Positions 36,582 through 45,741 are shown, numbered from the stretch's first letter. The stretch: 64,000 nucleotides of DNA from JADJSS01 sp046329815 (GCA_046329815.1 JAXLTY010000003.1:483043-547042), one strand, 5' to 3'. Numbers and translations: made by a program. The notes: generated from the sequence alone by a model not told the origin.

Positions 36582-36617
36582 TGGAACAGGTGAATGAAAG
36601 CCTGTTCCATTTTTTTT
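36582..36617 (+). terminator. Terminator or attenuator between nosZ and its accessory genes
   Basis: A perfect 9-bp stem (36582-36590 with 36601-36609), a 10-base loop and a run of eight T. Its place inside an otherwise continuous gene cluster would let nosZ be expressed above the downstream maturation genes. Confidence 0.8.
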
Positions 36618-36644
36618 GAATCTTCAATTTTTAAAATACAAGCC

Positions 36645-37667
36645 ATGCAAAACAATCAATTAAATCTCTGGATCAGGATCGCAGTGGCAATTTGCGGACT
36701 TGCTTTATTTGCAGTCTTATTCTTACCCATCTGGAGAATCGACCTCGCCGCACCGCAATATCCGGAAGGGCTACGCATGCTGATTTATGCCAATAAACTG
36801 GGCGGAGATGTAGAAATCATCAATGGACTCAACCACTATATCGGGATGAAAACCTTGCATGCGGAAGATTTTATAGAATTCAGTGTATTAACCTATATTA
36901 TAGGTGTCTATGCCTTATTATTTCTTATTGTTGCAGCTATCGGAAACAGAAAATTATTATATGCCATGTTCGGACTGTTTGCCGCTTTCGGCGTTCTGGC
37001 CATGGTGGATTTCTGGCGATGGGAATACAACTACGGACACAACCTTGACCCTAAAGCAGCCATTGTCGTTCCCGGAATGGCTTATCAGCCGCCGCTCATC
37101 GGTTTCAAACAACTGCTTAATTTCGGTGCATACTCCATTCCGGATATCGGCGGATGGATCTTCATCGGAGTCGGTGTCATACTGATAGTTTGTGTAATCA
37201 TCGAAGCGAGGGGTACAATTAAATTGAAAAAATCAGGCTCCCTGACTACAGTAATATTGGGTCTCCTGACACTCACCCTATTCTCTTCCTGTTCGGCACA
37301 ACCCAAACCGGTAAGGATAGGAATTGACCAGTGCGACCACTGCAAGATGACTGTCAGCGACGCACGTTTTCCGGCAGAGATTCTTACCAAAAAAGGTAAA
37401 ATCTATATTCTGGATGACATCCATTGTGTGCTTGGACTTCTGAAAGAAAAACCGGAAATAAAAAAAGAGATAAAAGATATCTTTCTGAGTGATTACACGG
37501 GAAATCATTCCTTCATTAATGCTTCCGCTGCACATCTGATAAAAAGCGTTGAGCTAAGAAGTCCGATGGGCGGCAATATCGCTGCGTTCTCCAACATAGA
37601 CAGCATGAATATTGTAATGGAAACATTTAAAGCGGAAAGCGTTATATGGAATGACATCATTCAATGA
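36645..37667 (+). CDS. nosL: Nos-cluster membrane protein fused to NosL copper chaperone
   Basis: 340 residues from the ATG at 36645 (an upstream ATG at 36594 sits in the terminator). Residues 1-190 are an inner-membrane domain with four or five helices and periplasmic loops (ALFAVLFLPIWRIDLAAPQY), like the membrane protein usually encoded between nosZ and nosL in clade II clusters. Residues 217-340 are NosL: DQCDHCKMTVSDARFPAEI with Cys230, Cys233, Met235 as Cu(I) ligands. Between them is a perfect lipoprotein-type signal (SLTTVILGLLTLTLFSSC, Cys216). An internal TTG at 37224, preceded by GAGGGG, could start a separate NosL. The end overlaps nosD by ATGA. Confidence 0.85.
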   Translation: MQNNQLNLWIRIAVAICGLALFAVLFLPIWRIDLAAPQYPEGLRMLIYANKLGGDVEIINGLNHYIGMKTLHAEDFIEFSVLTYIIGVYALLFLIVAAIGNRKLLYAMFGLFAAFGVLAMVDFWRWEYNYGHNLDPKAAIVVPGMAYQPPLIGFKQLLNFGAYSIPDIGGWIFIGVGVILIVCVIIEARGTIKLKKSGSLTTVILGLLTLTLFSSCSAQPKPVRIGIDQCDHCKMTVSDARFPAEILTKKGKIYILDDIHCVLGLLKEKPEIKKEIKDIFLSDYTGNHSFINASAAHLIKSVELRSPMGGNIAAFSNIDSMNIVMETFKAESVIWNDIIQ

Positions 37668-38899
37668 TTCTCATGAAAATTCTGATTCGATATATAACAC
37701 TCCTCTTCATTCTGCCGGCATTTGGTGCATCTTATCAGGTTGACATAAAACATAGCAGCATTCAGCAAGTGATTGACAGATCTTCAGATGGCGATACCAT
37801 ATGGGTGCCAGCAGGAACATATCATGAAAGGAATCTCCTCATCAATAAAGCCATTACATTGAAAGGAATCGACCATCCGACACTGGACGGCGAAAGCAAA
37901 TATGAAATCATCTCTATAAAATCCAATCATGTAACTATTGATGGATTCAAGATCATACACTCAGGAAGAGGAACTCTGGAAGATCCTGCCGGCATCAAGA
38001 TTTATGACGGAAGAAACGTGACCATCATCAATAATATCCTGGAAGATAATTTCTTCGGCATTTATACGCAATACGGAAAAAACTGTGTCATCAAGAATAA
38101 CACCTTAAAGTCTTTTGCTGTGGCAGAGCAACAAATCGGCAACGGTATCCATTGCTGGAAGTGCGACAGTATGCAGATTATCGGCAATAAGATTAGCGGA
38201 CACCGGGATGGCATCTACTTTGAATTTGTCACCAATTCCATCATATGGAGAAACATCTCCACCAAAAACATACGTTACGGCTTGCATTTCATGTTCTCCA
38301 ACAACGACGCCTACATCACCAATGTATTCAAGAATAATGGCGCCGGTGTCGCCGTTATGTTTACACATGGCGTGAAGATGTTCAACAACCTTTTTGAAGA
38401 AAACTGGGGTGATGCCGCGTACGGTTTACTGTTGAAAGAAATTTCGGACAGCTACATGGATGGCAACCGTTTTATCAAAAATACCAGCGGAATATTTATG
38501 GAAGGTGTCAGCCGCGTACAGATGCAGGATAATCTCTTCCAGAACAACGGTTGGGCCATGAAGGTCCAGGCCAGTTGCATGGACATCACGGTGACCAGAA
38601 ATAATTTCATCAGCAATACCTTTGACGTAGGCACGAACGGTTCTCTGGTTCTGAACACCTTCAACGGCAACTATTGGGATAAATACGAAGGCTATGATCT
38701 GAATAAAGACAAACTCGGAGACGTTCCCTTCAGACCTGTCAGCCTTTTTTCCATGATTCTGGAAAAAATGCCGCCTGCCATGATGCTGTTCCGGAGTTTC
38801 ATGGTGACCATCCTGGATAAGACAGAAAAGATAATCCCGAGCATCACACCGGAAAACCTGAAAGACGACTCCCCATTAATGAAAGCGCTACCCTTATGA
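37664..38899 (+). CDS. nosD: NosD periplasmic copper-maturation protein
   Basis: 411 residues. NosD is a right-handed beta-helix protein needed to build the CuZ centre of NosZ. A signal peptide (MKILIRYITLLFILPAFGAS) follows an ATG at 37673, and the ATG at 37664 overlaps the stop of the previous gene. Repeated short beta-helix turns occur throughout, e.g. VTIDGFKIIHSGRG, VTIINNILEDNFFGIY, CVIKNNTLKSF, as in NosD and other CASH-domain proteins. It overlaps nosF by four bases. The order nosL-nosD-nosF-nosY is the standard maturation set. Confidence 0.95.
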   Translation: MILMKILIRYITLLFILPAFGASYQVDIKHSSIQQVIDRSSDGDTIWVPAGTYHERNLLINKAITLKGIDHPTLDGESKYEIISIKSNHVTIDGFKIIHSGRGTLEDPAGIKIYDGRNVTIINNILEDNFFGIYTQYGKNCVIKNNTLKSFAVAEQQIGNGIHCWKCDSMQIIGNKISGHRDGIYFEFVTNSIIWRNISTKNIRYGLHFMFSNNDAYITNVFKNNGAGVAVMFTHGVKMFNNLFEENWGDAAYGLLLKEISDSYMDGNRFIKNTSGIFMEGVSRVQMQDNLFQNNGWAMKVQASCMDITVTRNNFISNTFDVGTNGSLVLNTFNGNYWDKYEGYDLNKDKLGDVPFRPVSLFSMILEKMPPAMMLFRSFMVTILDKTEKIIPSITPENLKDDSPLMKALPL

Positions 38900-39609
38900 T
38901 CACCGTATCAAATGTGATAAAGAAATTTGGCAAACTGGCCGCGCTCGATGACGTTTCCATCGACTGCAAGAGCACGGAATGCATTGCCCTGATTGGGCCG
39001 AACGGCAGCGGAAAGACCACGCTGATCAAAAGCATACTGGGCATGGTGGTTCCTGACAAAGGCACCATCCTGTTCAATGAAAGAAATATTGCAAACGACT
39101 GGACATACCGCAGCCAAATCGGCTATATGCCGCAAATCGGAAGATACCCCGAAAACATGACCATAGGACAGGTATTCGAAATGATGAAAAGCATCCGGAA
39201 AGATGATGATACGCAGCTGGATGAAGAATTATATGTTGAATTCGGATTGGATAAGCTATCCGACAAAAGGATGGGTACCTTGTCCGGCGGAACCCGGCAG
39301 AAAGTGAGCGCCACGCTTGCCTTCATGTTCAATCCGGATGTGTTGATACTCGACGAACCCACGGCTGGTTTGGACCCCGTGTCTTCTGAAATCCTTAAGG
39401 AAAAAATCATCCGTGAAAAAGAGAAAGGGAAACTGGTACTCGTCACCTCCCACATCCTGAGTGAACTGGATGACCTGGTGACGCATGTCATCTTTATGCA
39501 GGACGGGAAACTGAAATTCCATAAATCCATAGAAGCATTGCGTAACGAAACGGGAGAAGTAAAATTATCTAAGGCGATTGCCAGCATCATGTTAAACGCA
39601 GCACATTGA
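38896..39609 (+). CDS. nosF: NosF ATP-binding protein of the Nos maturation ABC transporter
   Basis: 237 residues. The ABC ATPase motifs are intact: Walker A GPNGSGKTTLIK, Q-loop IGYMPQIGRYPE, signature LSGGTRQKV, Walker B VLILDEPTAGLDP and H-loop TSH. With NosY and NosD it powers delivery of sulphur or another component for CuZ assembly. It is in the cytoplasm, bound to NosY. The start overlaps the nosD stop (ATGA) and its end overlaps nosY. Confidence 0.95.
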   Translation: MITVSNVIKKFGKLAALDDVSIDCKSTECIALIGPNGSGKTTLIKSILGMVVPDKGTILFNERNIANDWTYRSQIGYMPQIGRYPENMTIGQVFEMMKSIRKDDDTQLDEELYVEFGLDKLSDKRMGTLSGGTRQKVSATLAFMFNPDVLILDEPTAGLDPVSSEILKEKIIREKEKGKLVLVTSHILSELDDLVTHVIFMQDGKLKFHKSIEALRNETGEVKLSKAIASIMLNAAH

Positions 39610-40373
39610 AAAAGATTATAAAATTTGTCATCATCGATATCCTCAGAAATAAGATTGTTCTGGTGTATACTTTATTCCTGCTGATTACCTCCTTAAGTGT
39701 CTTTAATCTGGAAGACAATACTGCCAAAGGGCTGTTGAGTTTACTGAACCTCATCCTGTTTATTGTCCCTTTGGTTTCCATCATTTTTTCCACCATTTAC
39801 ATCTACAACAGCGCGGAATTCATTGAACTCCTCGTCAGCCAGCCGCTGCAACGCAAGAACATCTGGTTGAGCCTGTTTTTCGGACTTGCCGGCTCCATGG
39901 TGCTGGCGTTCTTCATCGGCGCAGGCATCCCGATATTGCTGTATGAGGCATCCCCCACCGGTCTGATGATGCTGGGCATAGGATGCATCATTACCGTCAT
40001 CTTCGTGGCCATCGCATTTCTTACGACGGTGAACACGCGGGATAAGGCAAAAGGAATCGGCACCGCAATCTTGTTGTGGCTGTATTTCGCCCTGCTGTTT
40101 GACGGTCTCGTTCTGTTCATCCTGTTCCAGTTCTCCGACTATCCGCTGGAAAAGGCGGTGGTCGTCATCAGTGCCCTCAATCCAATTGACCTCGGAAGAA
40201 TACTGATCCTGTTGCGGCTGGATGTATCCGCACTGATGGGTTACACCGGTGCCGTGTTCAAGGATTTTTTCGGCACCAATGTGGGACTCGTTGTCGCCTT
40301 TACAACGCTGCTGCTCTGGTGTGTACTTCCTATAGGATTATCTGTTCTCAAATTCAGAAAAAAAGACTTATGA
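39606..40373 (+). CDS. nosY: NosY permease of the Nos maturation ABC transporter
   Basis: 255 residues starting with TTG at 39606, which overlaps the nosF stop (TTGA). It has six membrane segments; FIELLVSQPLQRKNIWLSLF and the paired helices after it are typical of ABC-2 permeases of the NosY family. The TTG start sets a precedent for TTG use in this operon and is relevant to the possible internal NosL start. Last gene of the nos maturation set. Confidence 0.93.
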   Translation: MKKIIKFVIIDILRNKIVLVYTLFLLITSLSVFNLEDNTAKGLLSLLNLILFIVPLVSIIFSTIYIYNSAEFIELLVSQPLQRKNIWLSLFFGLAGSMVLAFFIGAGIPILLYEASPTGLMMLGIGCIITVIFVAIAFLTTVNTRDKAKGIGTAILLWLYFALLFDGLVLFILFQFSDYPLEKAVVVISALNPIDLGRILILLRLDVSALMGYTGAVFKDFFGTNVGLVVAFTTLLLWCVLPIGLSVLKFRKKDL

Positions 40374-40420
40374 TGAAATTTTATCTGCACGCCGTGCGAT
40401 GAATTTAAAAATGAATATCT

Positions 40421-40795
40421 ATGAAAAAGGATATTAAAAACAGGGCCGATATCGAATTGTTAGTGGATACCTTCTACGACAGGGTCAGGAATGACAAAAT
40501 CATCGGTTATTTCTTTACAGATATTGTAAATATGAACTGGAAAAAACATCTGCCGGCCATGTACAATTTCTGGGAGAACATCGTCTTCTTTACGGGAAAT
40601 TATGAAGGCAATCCTTTAACCCTGCATCAGCACCTCAACAGGATTACCAATATTAACAAGAAGCATTTCAACCGATGGAACAAACTGTTCATCGCCACTA
40701 CCGATGAATTATTCGAGGGAGAGAAGGCCACATTGCTGAAAAACAAAGCAATCAGCATCTCTTCAGTGATACAAAAGAATCTTTTCAAAAAATAA
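40421..40795 (+). CDS. Group III truncated haemoglobin
   Basis: 124 residues. The 2-on-2 globin pattern is visible: ADIELLVDTFYDRVRNDKII (helices A/B), FFTDIVNMNWKKHLPAMYNF with the proximal-side region, and TLHQHL with a His likely to bind haem. The family appears to bind or detoxify NO and peroxide. Placement directly after the nos operon and before the RIC gene supports NO-stress protection. It is cytoplasmic. Confidence 0.9.
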   Translation: MKKDIKNRADIELLVDTFYDRVRNDKIIGYFFTDIVNMNWKKHLPAMYNFWENIVFFTGNYEGNPLTLHQHLNRITNINKKHFNRWNKLFIATTDELFEGEKATLLKNKAISISSVIQKNLFKK

Positions 40796-40823
40796 AATTT
40801 TCAAAACCTTAAAAACAACTCCA

Positions 40824-41555
40824 ATGGATACACAAAATAAGACAATAGGCGAAATGGTAGCGCAAGACTACCGCACAGCAGCTGTTTTCAAAAAACATAA
40901 GATTGATTTCTGTTGCAAAGGCAACCGCAGCATCCAGCAGGTATGTGAAGAAAAGAAACTGGATGTCAACATGCTCACAGAAGAATTGGATTCCGTGACG
41001 AAACCCATGGAGAGCAATGTGATTGACTTCAACTCCTGGCCAATGGATCTGCTGACAGATTATATCGAAAAGAAGCACCACCGTTATGTGGAAGAGAACA
41101 TTCCTGTACTCCTGCAATACCTGAATAAATTATGTAAGGTGCATGGACCACAACACCCCGAATTGTTTGAAATCAACAGGGAATTCAACGAATGCGCAGG
41201 CGCACTGAGCGCTCACATGAAAAAGGAGGAACTCGTATTGTTTCCCTATATCCGCAAGATGGTGAAGACCATGCTTGCACGTCAGGAAATGGGACAGGCA
41301 CCGTTTGGCACCGTTGAAAACCCCATCCACATGATGATGCACGAACACGACACGGAAGGCGAACGCTTCAGGAGAATCGCCCTGCTGAGCAATGACTATA
41401 CGCCGCCGGCAGATGCCTGCAATACCTACCGGGTGGCCTACAACCTGCTGAAGGAATTTGAGAATGATCTGCATACCCACATTCACCTGGAAAACAACAT
41501 CCTTTTCCCGAAAGCGGTAAAAACTGAATCTTTACTTAACACATCTGTCGCCTGA
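40824..41555 (+). CDS. Iron-sulphur cluster repair di-iron protein (RIC/ScdA/YtfE)
   Basis: 243 residues. RIC proteins restore Fe-S clusters damaged by NO or peroxide. The N-terminal ScdA_N domain has DYRTAAVFKKHKIDFCCKG, with adjacent Cys as expected. The hemerythrin-like domain supplies di-iron ligands in KKHHRYVEENIP, HMKKEELVLFPYI, MMMHEHDTEGERF and LHTHIHLENNILFP. It lies 28 bases after the truncated haemoglobin, so the pair is a small nitrosative-stress module. Confidence 0.95.
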   Translation: MDTQNKTIGEMVAQDYRTAAVFKKHKIDFCCKGNRSIQQVCEEKKLDVNMLTEELDSVTKPMESNVIDFNSWPMDLLTDYIEKKHHRYVEENIPVLLQYLNKLCKVHGPQHPELFEINREFNECAGALSAHMKKEELVLFPYIRKMVKTMLARQEMGQAPFGTVENPIHMMMHEHDTEGERFRRIALLSNDYTPPADACNTYRVAYNLLKEFENDLHTHIHLENNILFPKAVKTESLLNTSVA

Positions 41556-41608
41556 AATCATTAAATTCAATGTTGATATGTCTTCACTATCCAACCTAAA
41601 ACATCCTT

Positions 41609-43333
41609 ATGAACGGTGGTGAAATCATTGCTAAAGTCTTGCAGAATCACGGAGTCAAATTTTTATTTACCCTTTGTGGCGGACACATCTCCCCTATTTT
41701 TGTCAGTGCAGAAAACCTGGGTATCCGCGTTATTGATACCAGACATGAAGTGAATGCCGTGTTTGCGGCGGATGCAGTGTCGCGCTTGACAGGTGTTCCC
41801 GGTGTTGCAGCGGTGACTGCCGGCCCCGGATTGACAAACACCATTACGGCGGTAAAGAATGCATATCTCGCACAGTCACCCTTGATATTATTGGGTGGCG
41901 GGGCGGCGACCATTTTAAAAGGCAGGGGATCTCTCCAGGATATCGACCAGATGAGCATGATGAAACCGAACGTAAAATGGGCCGCTCGCATCACCAAAGT
42001 GAAAGATATTATCCCCACCCTGGAAAAGGCATTTGCCGTAGCACAGGACGGCATTCCCGGACCTGTCTTTGTAGAATGTCCGATTGATACCCTCTACAAC
42101 GAAGAATTGGTGCGGGAATGGTATGGCGCAAAAAGCAAAGATGTTCCGCCACGCAACATGCAGGAACGCGTCATACAGTGGTATATCAACCGGCATGCGA
42201 GAAAACTGTTTGAAGGAAAAGACAATGTTCAGTTCAATCAACCTCACTCGTTTTCAACGCCCTCACACAATTCTTCCGATGTTGAGAAAGTGATTTCCAG
42301 GCTAAAACAGGCTAAGAGCCCTCTGATGCTGGTGGGCAGCGGCGCCATGATGCAGCCGCACAAAGCAGATGAACTGGCGAAAGCCGTACTGCAATTAGGC
42401 ATTCCCGTCTACCTCAGCGGTATGGGACGTGGATTGCTTGGCAAAGACCATCCATTGCAGATGCGCCACAAACGCAAGGAAGCCATCAAGGAAGCTGATT
42501 TAATAATACTCGCCGGTGTTCCCAATGACTTCCGTTTGGATTATGGCAACCACATTGGGCATCGTCCCTTTGTTTCCATCAATCGCAGCAGGGAGGATTT
42601 GAATAAGAACAAAAGGCCTAGCCTTGGCATACTGGCAGACCCGCAGAATTTTCTGATAGACCTGGCAAAAAAATACAGCGGCAATTATTCCGAATGGATG
42701 CAAAAATTGCGCAGCAATGACAATGCACGCGAAAAGCATATTGACGAACAGGCTGCAAATGACCTGAACGGCATCAATCCGGTTAAATTGTTCAGGGCTT
42801 TGGATACGATACTTGACCACAATACCATCTTAGTGGCAGACGGCGGCGACTTTGTGGCCACATCCGCCTACACCTTAAAGCCGCGTGCACCACTTTCCTG
42901 GCTCGACCCGGGCGTATTCGGCACACTGGGAGTCGGCGCCGGTTTTGCATTGGGCGCCAAACTGGTGTTTCCTGAAAAAGATGTCTGGATCATATACGGC
43001 GATGGTAGTGCCGGATATAGCTTAGTGGAATACGACACATTTGTAAGACATAAGCTGCCGGTCATTTCCCTCATCGGAAACGATGCCTGCTGGGCTCAGA
43101 TAGCAAGAGATCAGGTGGATTTTTTAAAGAGTGACTGTGCGGTTCAACTGGAACATTCCAATTATGAAATGATCGGCAAGGCATTCGGGGCGGAGGGTGT
43201 CCGTGTGGAAAATCAGGCGGCATTTGAAACCGCTGCGAAAGAAGCAAAAGAAAAAAGCAGAAACGGCATTCCGTATATCATCAACGCCATCATAGGTAAA
43301 TCAGATTTTAGAAAAGGGTCCATTTCCATGTAA
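41609..43333 (+). CDS. ThDP-dependent enzyme similar to ILVBL/2-hydroxyacyl-CoA lyase 2
   Basis: 574 residues, acetolactate-synthase fold. The N-terminal Pyr domain has the ThDP-activating Glu47 in DTRHEVNAVFAADA, then VTAGPGLTNTITAVKNA. The C-terminal PP domain has the ThDP/Mg motif IYGDGSAGYSL followed by GND. The HISPIFVSAENLGIRVIDTR, IRVIDTRHEV and ITAVKNAYLAQSP segments resemble human ILVBL (HACL2), which cleaves 2-hydroxyacyl-CoA to an aldehyde and formyl-CoA. True IlvB function is less likely because no ilvN or ilv neighbours are present. An acyl-CoA ligase two genes on agrees with the HACL2-type reading. Confidence 0.8.
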   Translation: MNGGEIIAKVLQNHGVKFLFTLCGGHISPIFVSAENLGIRVIDTRHEVNAVFAADAVSRLTGVPGVAAVTAGPGLTNTITAVKNAYLAQSPLILLGGGAATILKGRGSLQDIDQMSMMKPNVKWAARITKVKDIIPTLEKAFAVAQDGIPGPVFVECPIDTLYNEELVREWYGAKSKDVPPRNMQERVIQWYINRHARKLFEGKDNVQFNQPHSFSTPSHNSSDVEKVISRLKQAKSPLMLVGSGAMMQPHKADELAKAVLQLGIPVYLSGMGRGLLGKDHPLQMRHKRKEAIKEADLIILAGVPNDFRLDYGNHIGHRPFVSINRSREDLNKNKRPSLGILADPQNFLIDLAKKYSGNYSEWMQKLRSNDNAREKHIDEQAANDLNGINPVKLFRALDTILDHNTILVADGGDFVATSAYTLKPRAPLSWLDPGVFGTLGVGAGFALGAKLVFPEKDVWIIYGDGSAGYSLVEYDTFVRHKLPVISLIGNDACWAQIARDQVDFLKSDCAVQLEHSNYEMIGKAFGAEGVRVENQAAFETAAKEAKEKSRNGIPYIINAIIGKSDFRKGSISM

Positions 43334-43343
43334 AAAAAATAAG

Positions 43344-43895
43344 ATGACAACATCAGGGTTATTACAAAAAGAAAATACGGCATTAATAGTCATAGATGTG
43401 CAGGAAAGACTGATGCCCGTCATACACCACAGCGAACAGATTTTTGCAAATGTCAATCGACTGATTAAAGGCGCGGAGGTGCTGCATATTCCGCTGCTGG
43501 TGACGGAACAATACCCGAAAGGATTGGGAAATACCTGTAAGGAAATTGAATTGCCGGAAAATACCGATACCATAGAAAAGATGTGTTTCAGTTGCATGCA
43601 ATCGGATGAAGTTCTGCAACAGCTAAAACAATTGAATCTACGTTCTCTTATCCTATGCGGAGTGGAATCGCATATATGCGTATTTAAAACAGCCTTAGAG
43701 GCATTGGAAAAAGGATTTGAAGTACATGTGGTGGCAGATGCGGTCTCCTCCAGAACCCCTGAAAATAAGGCAATAGCACTTGAGAGGCTCCGGCAATCTG
43801 GCGTCTTTATCGTTTCCACGGAAATGGTTCTATTCCAGCTACTGGATGAAGCCGGCACAGATACGTTTAAAGCCATCAGCAAAATCATCAAATAA
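43344..43895 (+). CDS. Isochorismatase-like cysteine hydrolase
   Basis: 183 residues. The family triad is present: Asp18 in ALIVIDVQERLM, Lys79 in IEKMCFSC and Cys112 in GVESHICVFKT. The close spacing of segments resembles the ISOC1-like subgroup rather than true isochorismatase (no chorismate-pathway neighbours). Substrate unknown. It lies 11 bases after the ILVBL-like gene and eight before the acyl-CoA synthetase, so all three are surely co-transcribed. Confidence 0.85.
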   Translation: MTTSGLLQKENTALIVIDVQERLMPVIHHSEQIFANVNRLIKGAEVLHIPLLVTEQYPKGLGNTCKEIELPENTDTIEKMCFSCMQSDEVLQQLKQLNLRSLILCGVESHICVFKTALEALEKGFEVHVVADAVSSRTPENKAIALERLRQSGVFIVSTEMVLFQLLDEAGTDTFKAISKIIK

Positions 43896-43903
43896 ACTCG
43901 CAC

Positions 43904-45673
43904 ATGGAAGCCAGATGTCTTTTTGATTTGTTAACGATACAGAAAGAAAGGAATCCAGACAAGCCTTTTCTCTCTTCCAAAGAAAACAAGAAATGGGTCA
44001 CTCATTCTTTTGCTCAAGTACAGCAGATGGCGGACCGTGTTAGCCAACTCCTGTTGAATCTGGGATTGAAGAAGGGAGACACCATTGCCCTCATTTCCAC
44101 CAACCGTCCGGAATGGAATTTCATAGACCTGGGCGCACAACAGACCGGCATCATTGTTGTGCCGATGTATCCGACGATTTCTGAAAAGGATTATGAATAT
44201 ATCTTTCAGGATGCCGCCATCAGCTATGCATTCGTGAGCGATGAAGACATCTACCATAAGGTGGAACCATTGCTGAAAAAGATACCTTCATTTAAGGATG
44301 TGTATGCATTCGACGAGATTCCGATGGTAAAGAAACTTTCGGAAATGCTTCCTGCACAGGCTGATGCGGCAGCCATCCATTCTGTAAAAGAAACGGTAGC
44401 GGAAGCGGATATCGCCACCATCATCTATACTTCCGGCACCACCGGAAATCCCAAAGGCGTGATGCTGACCCACAATAACATCGTAAGCAACATCAAAGGC
44501 GTGAAAGAAGTGACACCCTTTGGCGAAGGAGAAAAGGCTTTGAGTTTTCTTCCCTTATGCCACAGTTTTGAGCGCATGGTCTTTTACGCCTATCTTTCTT
44601 ATGGCATACACATCCACTATGCAGAAAACCTGGAAACCATCGGCGAAAACCTGCTGGAGGTGAAACCCTACTGTTTCACCACAGTGCCGCGCATGCTGGA
44701 AAAGGTATACGACAAGATCATTGCCAAAGGCACCGATTTGACGGGCATCAAAAAGAAATTATTTTTCTGGGCCGTGGAAGTGGGTGCCGAATATGAAATC
44801 GGTAAAGAGAGGAATTGGTGGTATGAAAAGAAATTGGCACTTGCACGAAAGCTCATCTTCAGCAAATGGAAAGAAGCACTCGGCGGCAATGTGCATTTCA
44901 TCATTACCGGCGCGGCTGCCATGCAACCGCGGCTCATCACCCTCTTTACCGCAGCAGGCATTGACATCATTGAGGGATACGGTCTGACGGAAACATCTCC
45001 GGTTTTATGCAGCAACCGCATTGAAGAGAAACAGCGCTGCATAGGCACGGTGGGCATGCCTTTGCCGAATGTGATTATTGAACTGGCGGATGACGGAGAG
45101 ATATTGGCAAAAGGTCCGAATATCATGAAAGGATACTATCATCAGCAAGCCTTCACCGAGGAGGTGATTGATGCGAACGGCTGGTTCCATACCGGCGATA
45201 TCGGGACCTGGGTTTCACAAAACGGATATCAGTTCTTAAAGATCACAGACCGAAAAAAGGAATTATTCAAGACCGCAGGCGGAAAATATGTGGCGCCTCA
45301 GGTGATTGAAAACAAGATGAAAGAGAGTCCTTACATAGAGCAAATCATGATAGTGGGAGGCGATGACAAAAAATTCGTATCGGCACTGATAGTACCTTCC
45401 TTCCTGCAAGTGACCTCATGGGCAAAACAAAACGGTTTATCGTTTAAGACGACTCAGGAACTTGTCTCCAATAAGAAGATACACGACCTGATCCACAAAG
45501 ACGTCCACAAATTCAATCATGATTTCGGACACTGGGAACAGGTTAAAAAGTTTGTATTGCTGCCGGAAGAATGGTCGGTGGAAAGCGGTGAACTGACACC
45601 TACCATGAAACCCAAACGCAAAGTCATCAATGAACGTTATAAGGCCGTCATTGAAAGCATGTATCACGTATGA
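43904..45673 (+). CDS. Long-chain fatty acid--CoA ligase (AMP-binding)
   Basis: 589 residues. It activates a fatty acid through an acyl-adenylate to acyl-CoA. The motifs of the ANL superfamily are all there: IIYTSGTTGNPKGVMLTHNN (phosphate loop), EGYGLTETSPV, WFHTGDIGTWVSQNGYQFLK and TDRKKELFKTAGGKYV. The pattern matches FadD15/long-chain ligases. Only eight bases separate it from the isochorismatase-like gene. A terminator hairpin follows. Confidence 0.93.
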   Translation: MEARCLFDLLTIQKERNPDKPFLSSKENKKWVTHSFAQVQQMADRVSQLLLNLGLKKGDTIALISTNRPEWNFIDLGAQQTGIIVVPMYPTISEKDYEYIFQDAAISYAFVSDEDIYHKVEPLLKKIPSFKDVYAFDEIPMVKKLSEMLPAQADAAAIHSVKETVAEADIATIIYTSGTTGNPKGVMLTHNNIVSNIKGVKEVTPFGEGEKALSFLPLCHSFERMVFYAYLSYGIHIHYAENLETIGENLLEVKPYCFTTVPRMLEKVYDKIIAKGTDLTGIKKKLFFWAVEVGAEYEIGKERNWWYEKKLALARKLIFSKWKEALGGNVHFIITGAAAMQPRLITLFTAAGIDIIEGYGLTETSPVLCSNRIEEKQRCIGTVGMPLPNVIIELADDGEILAKGPNIMKGYYHQQAFTEEVIDANGWFHTGDIGTWVSQNGYQFLKITDRKKELFKTAGGKYVAPQVIENKMKESPYIEQIMIVGGDDKKFVSALIVPSFLQVTSWAKQNGLSFKTTQELVSNKKIHDLIHKDVHKFNHDFGHWEQVKKFVLLPEEWSVESGELTPTMKPKRKVINERYKAVIESMYHV

Positions 45674-45689
45674 ACACCATGAATAATAA

Positions 45690-45719
45690 CAAACGCCGAA
45701 GAAATCTCTTCGGCGTTTG
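45690..45719. terminator. Hairpin terminator after the acyl-CoA ligase
   Basis: A perfect 13-bp stem (45690-45702 with 45707-45719) and a 4-base loop between convergent genes. There is no long T run, so the hairpin may work in both directions. Confidence 0.65.
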
Positions 45720-45741
45720 CTAATTAAACCAATCTTAAATC

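Noticed and set aside
41609..43333. Biosynthetic acetolactate synthase (ilvB)
   Set aside because: No ilvN, ilvC or ilvD nearby; the N-terminal motifs match the ILVBL branch better and the operon contains an acyl-CoA ligase.
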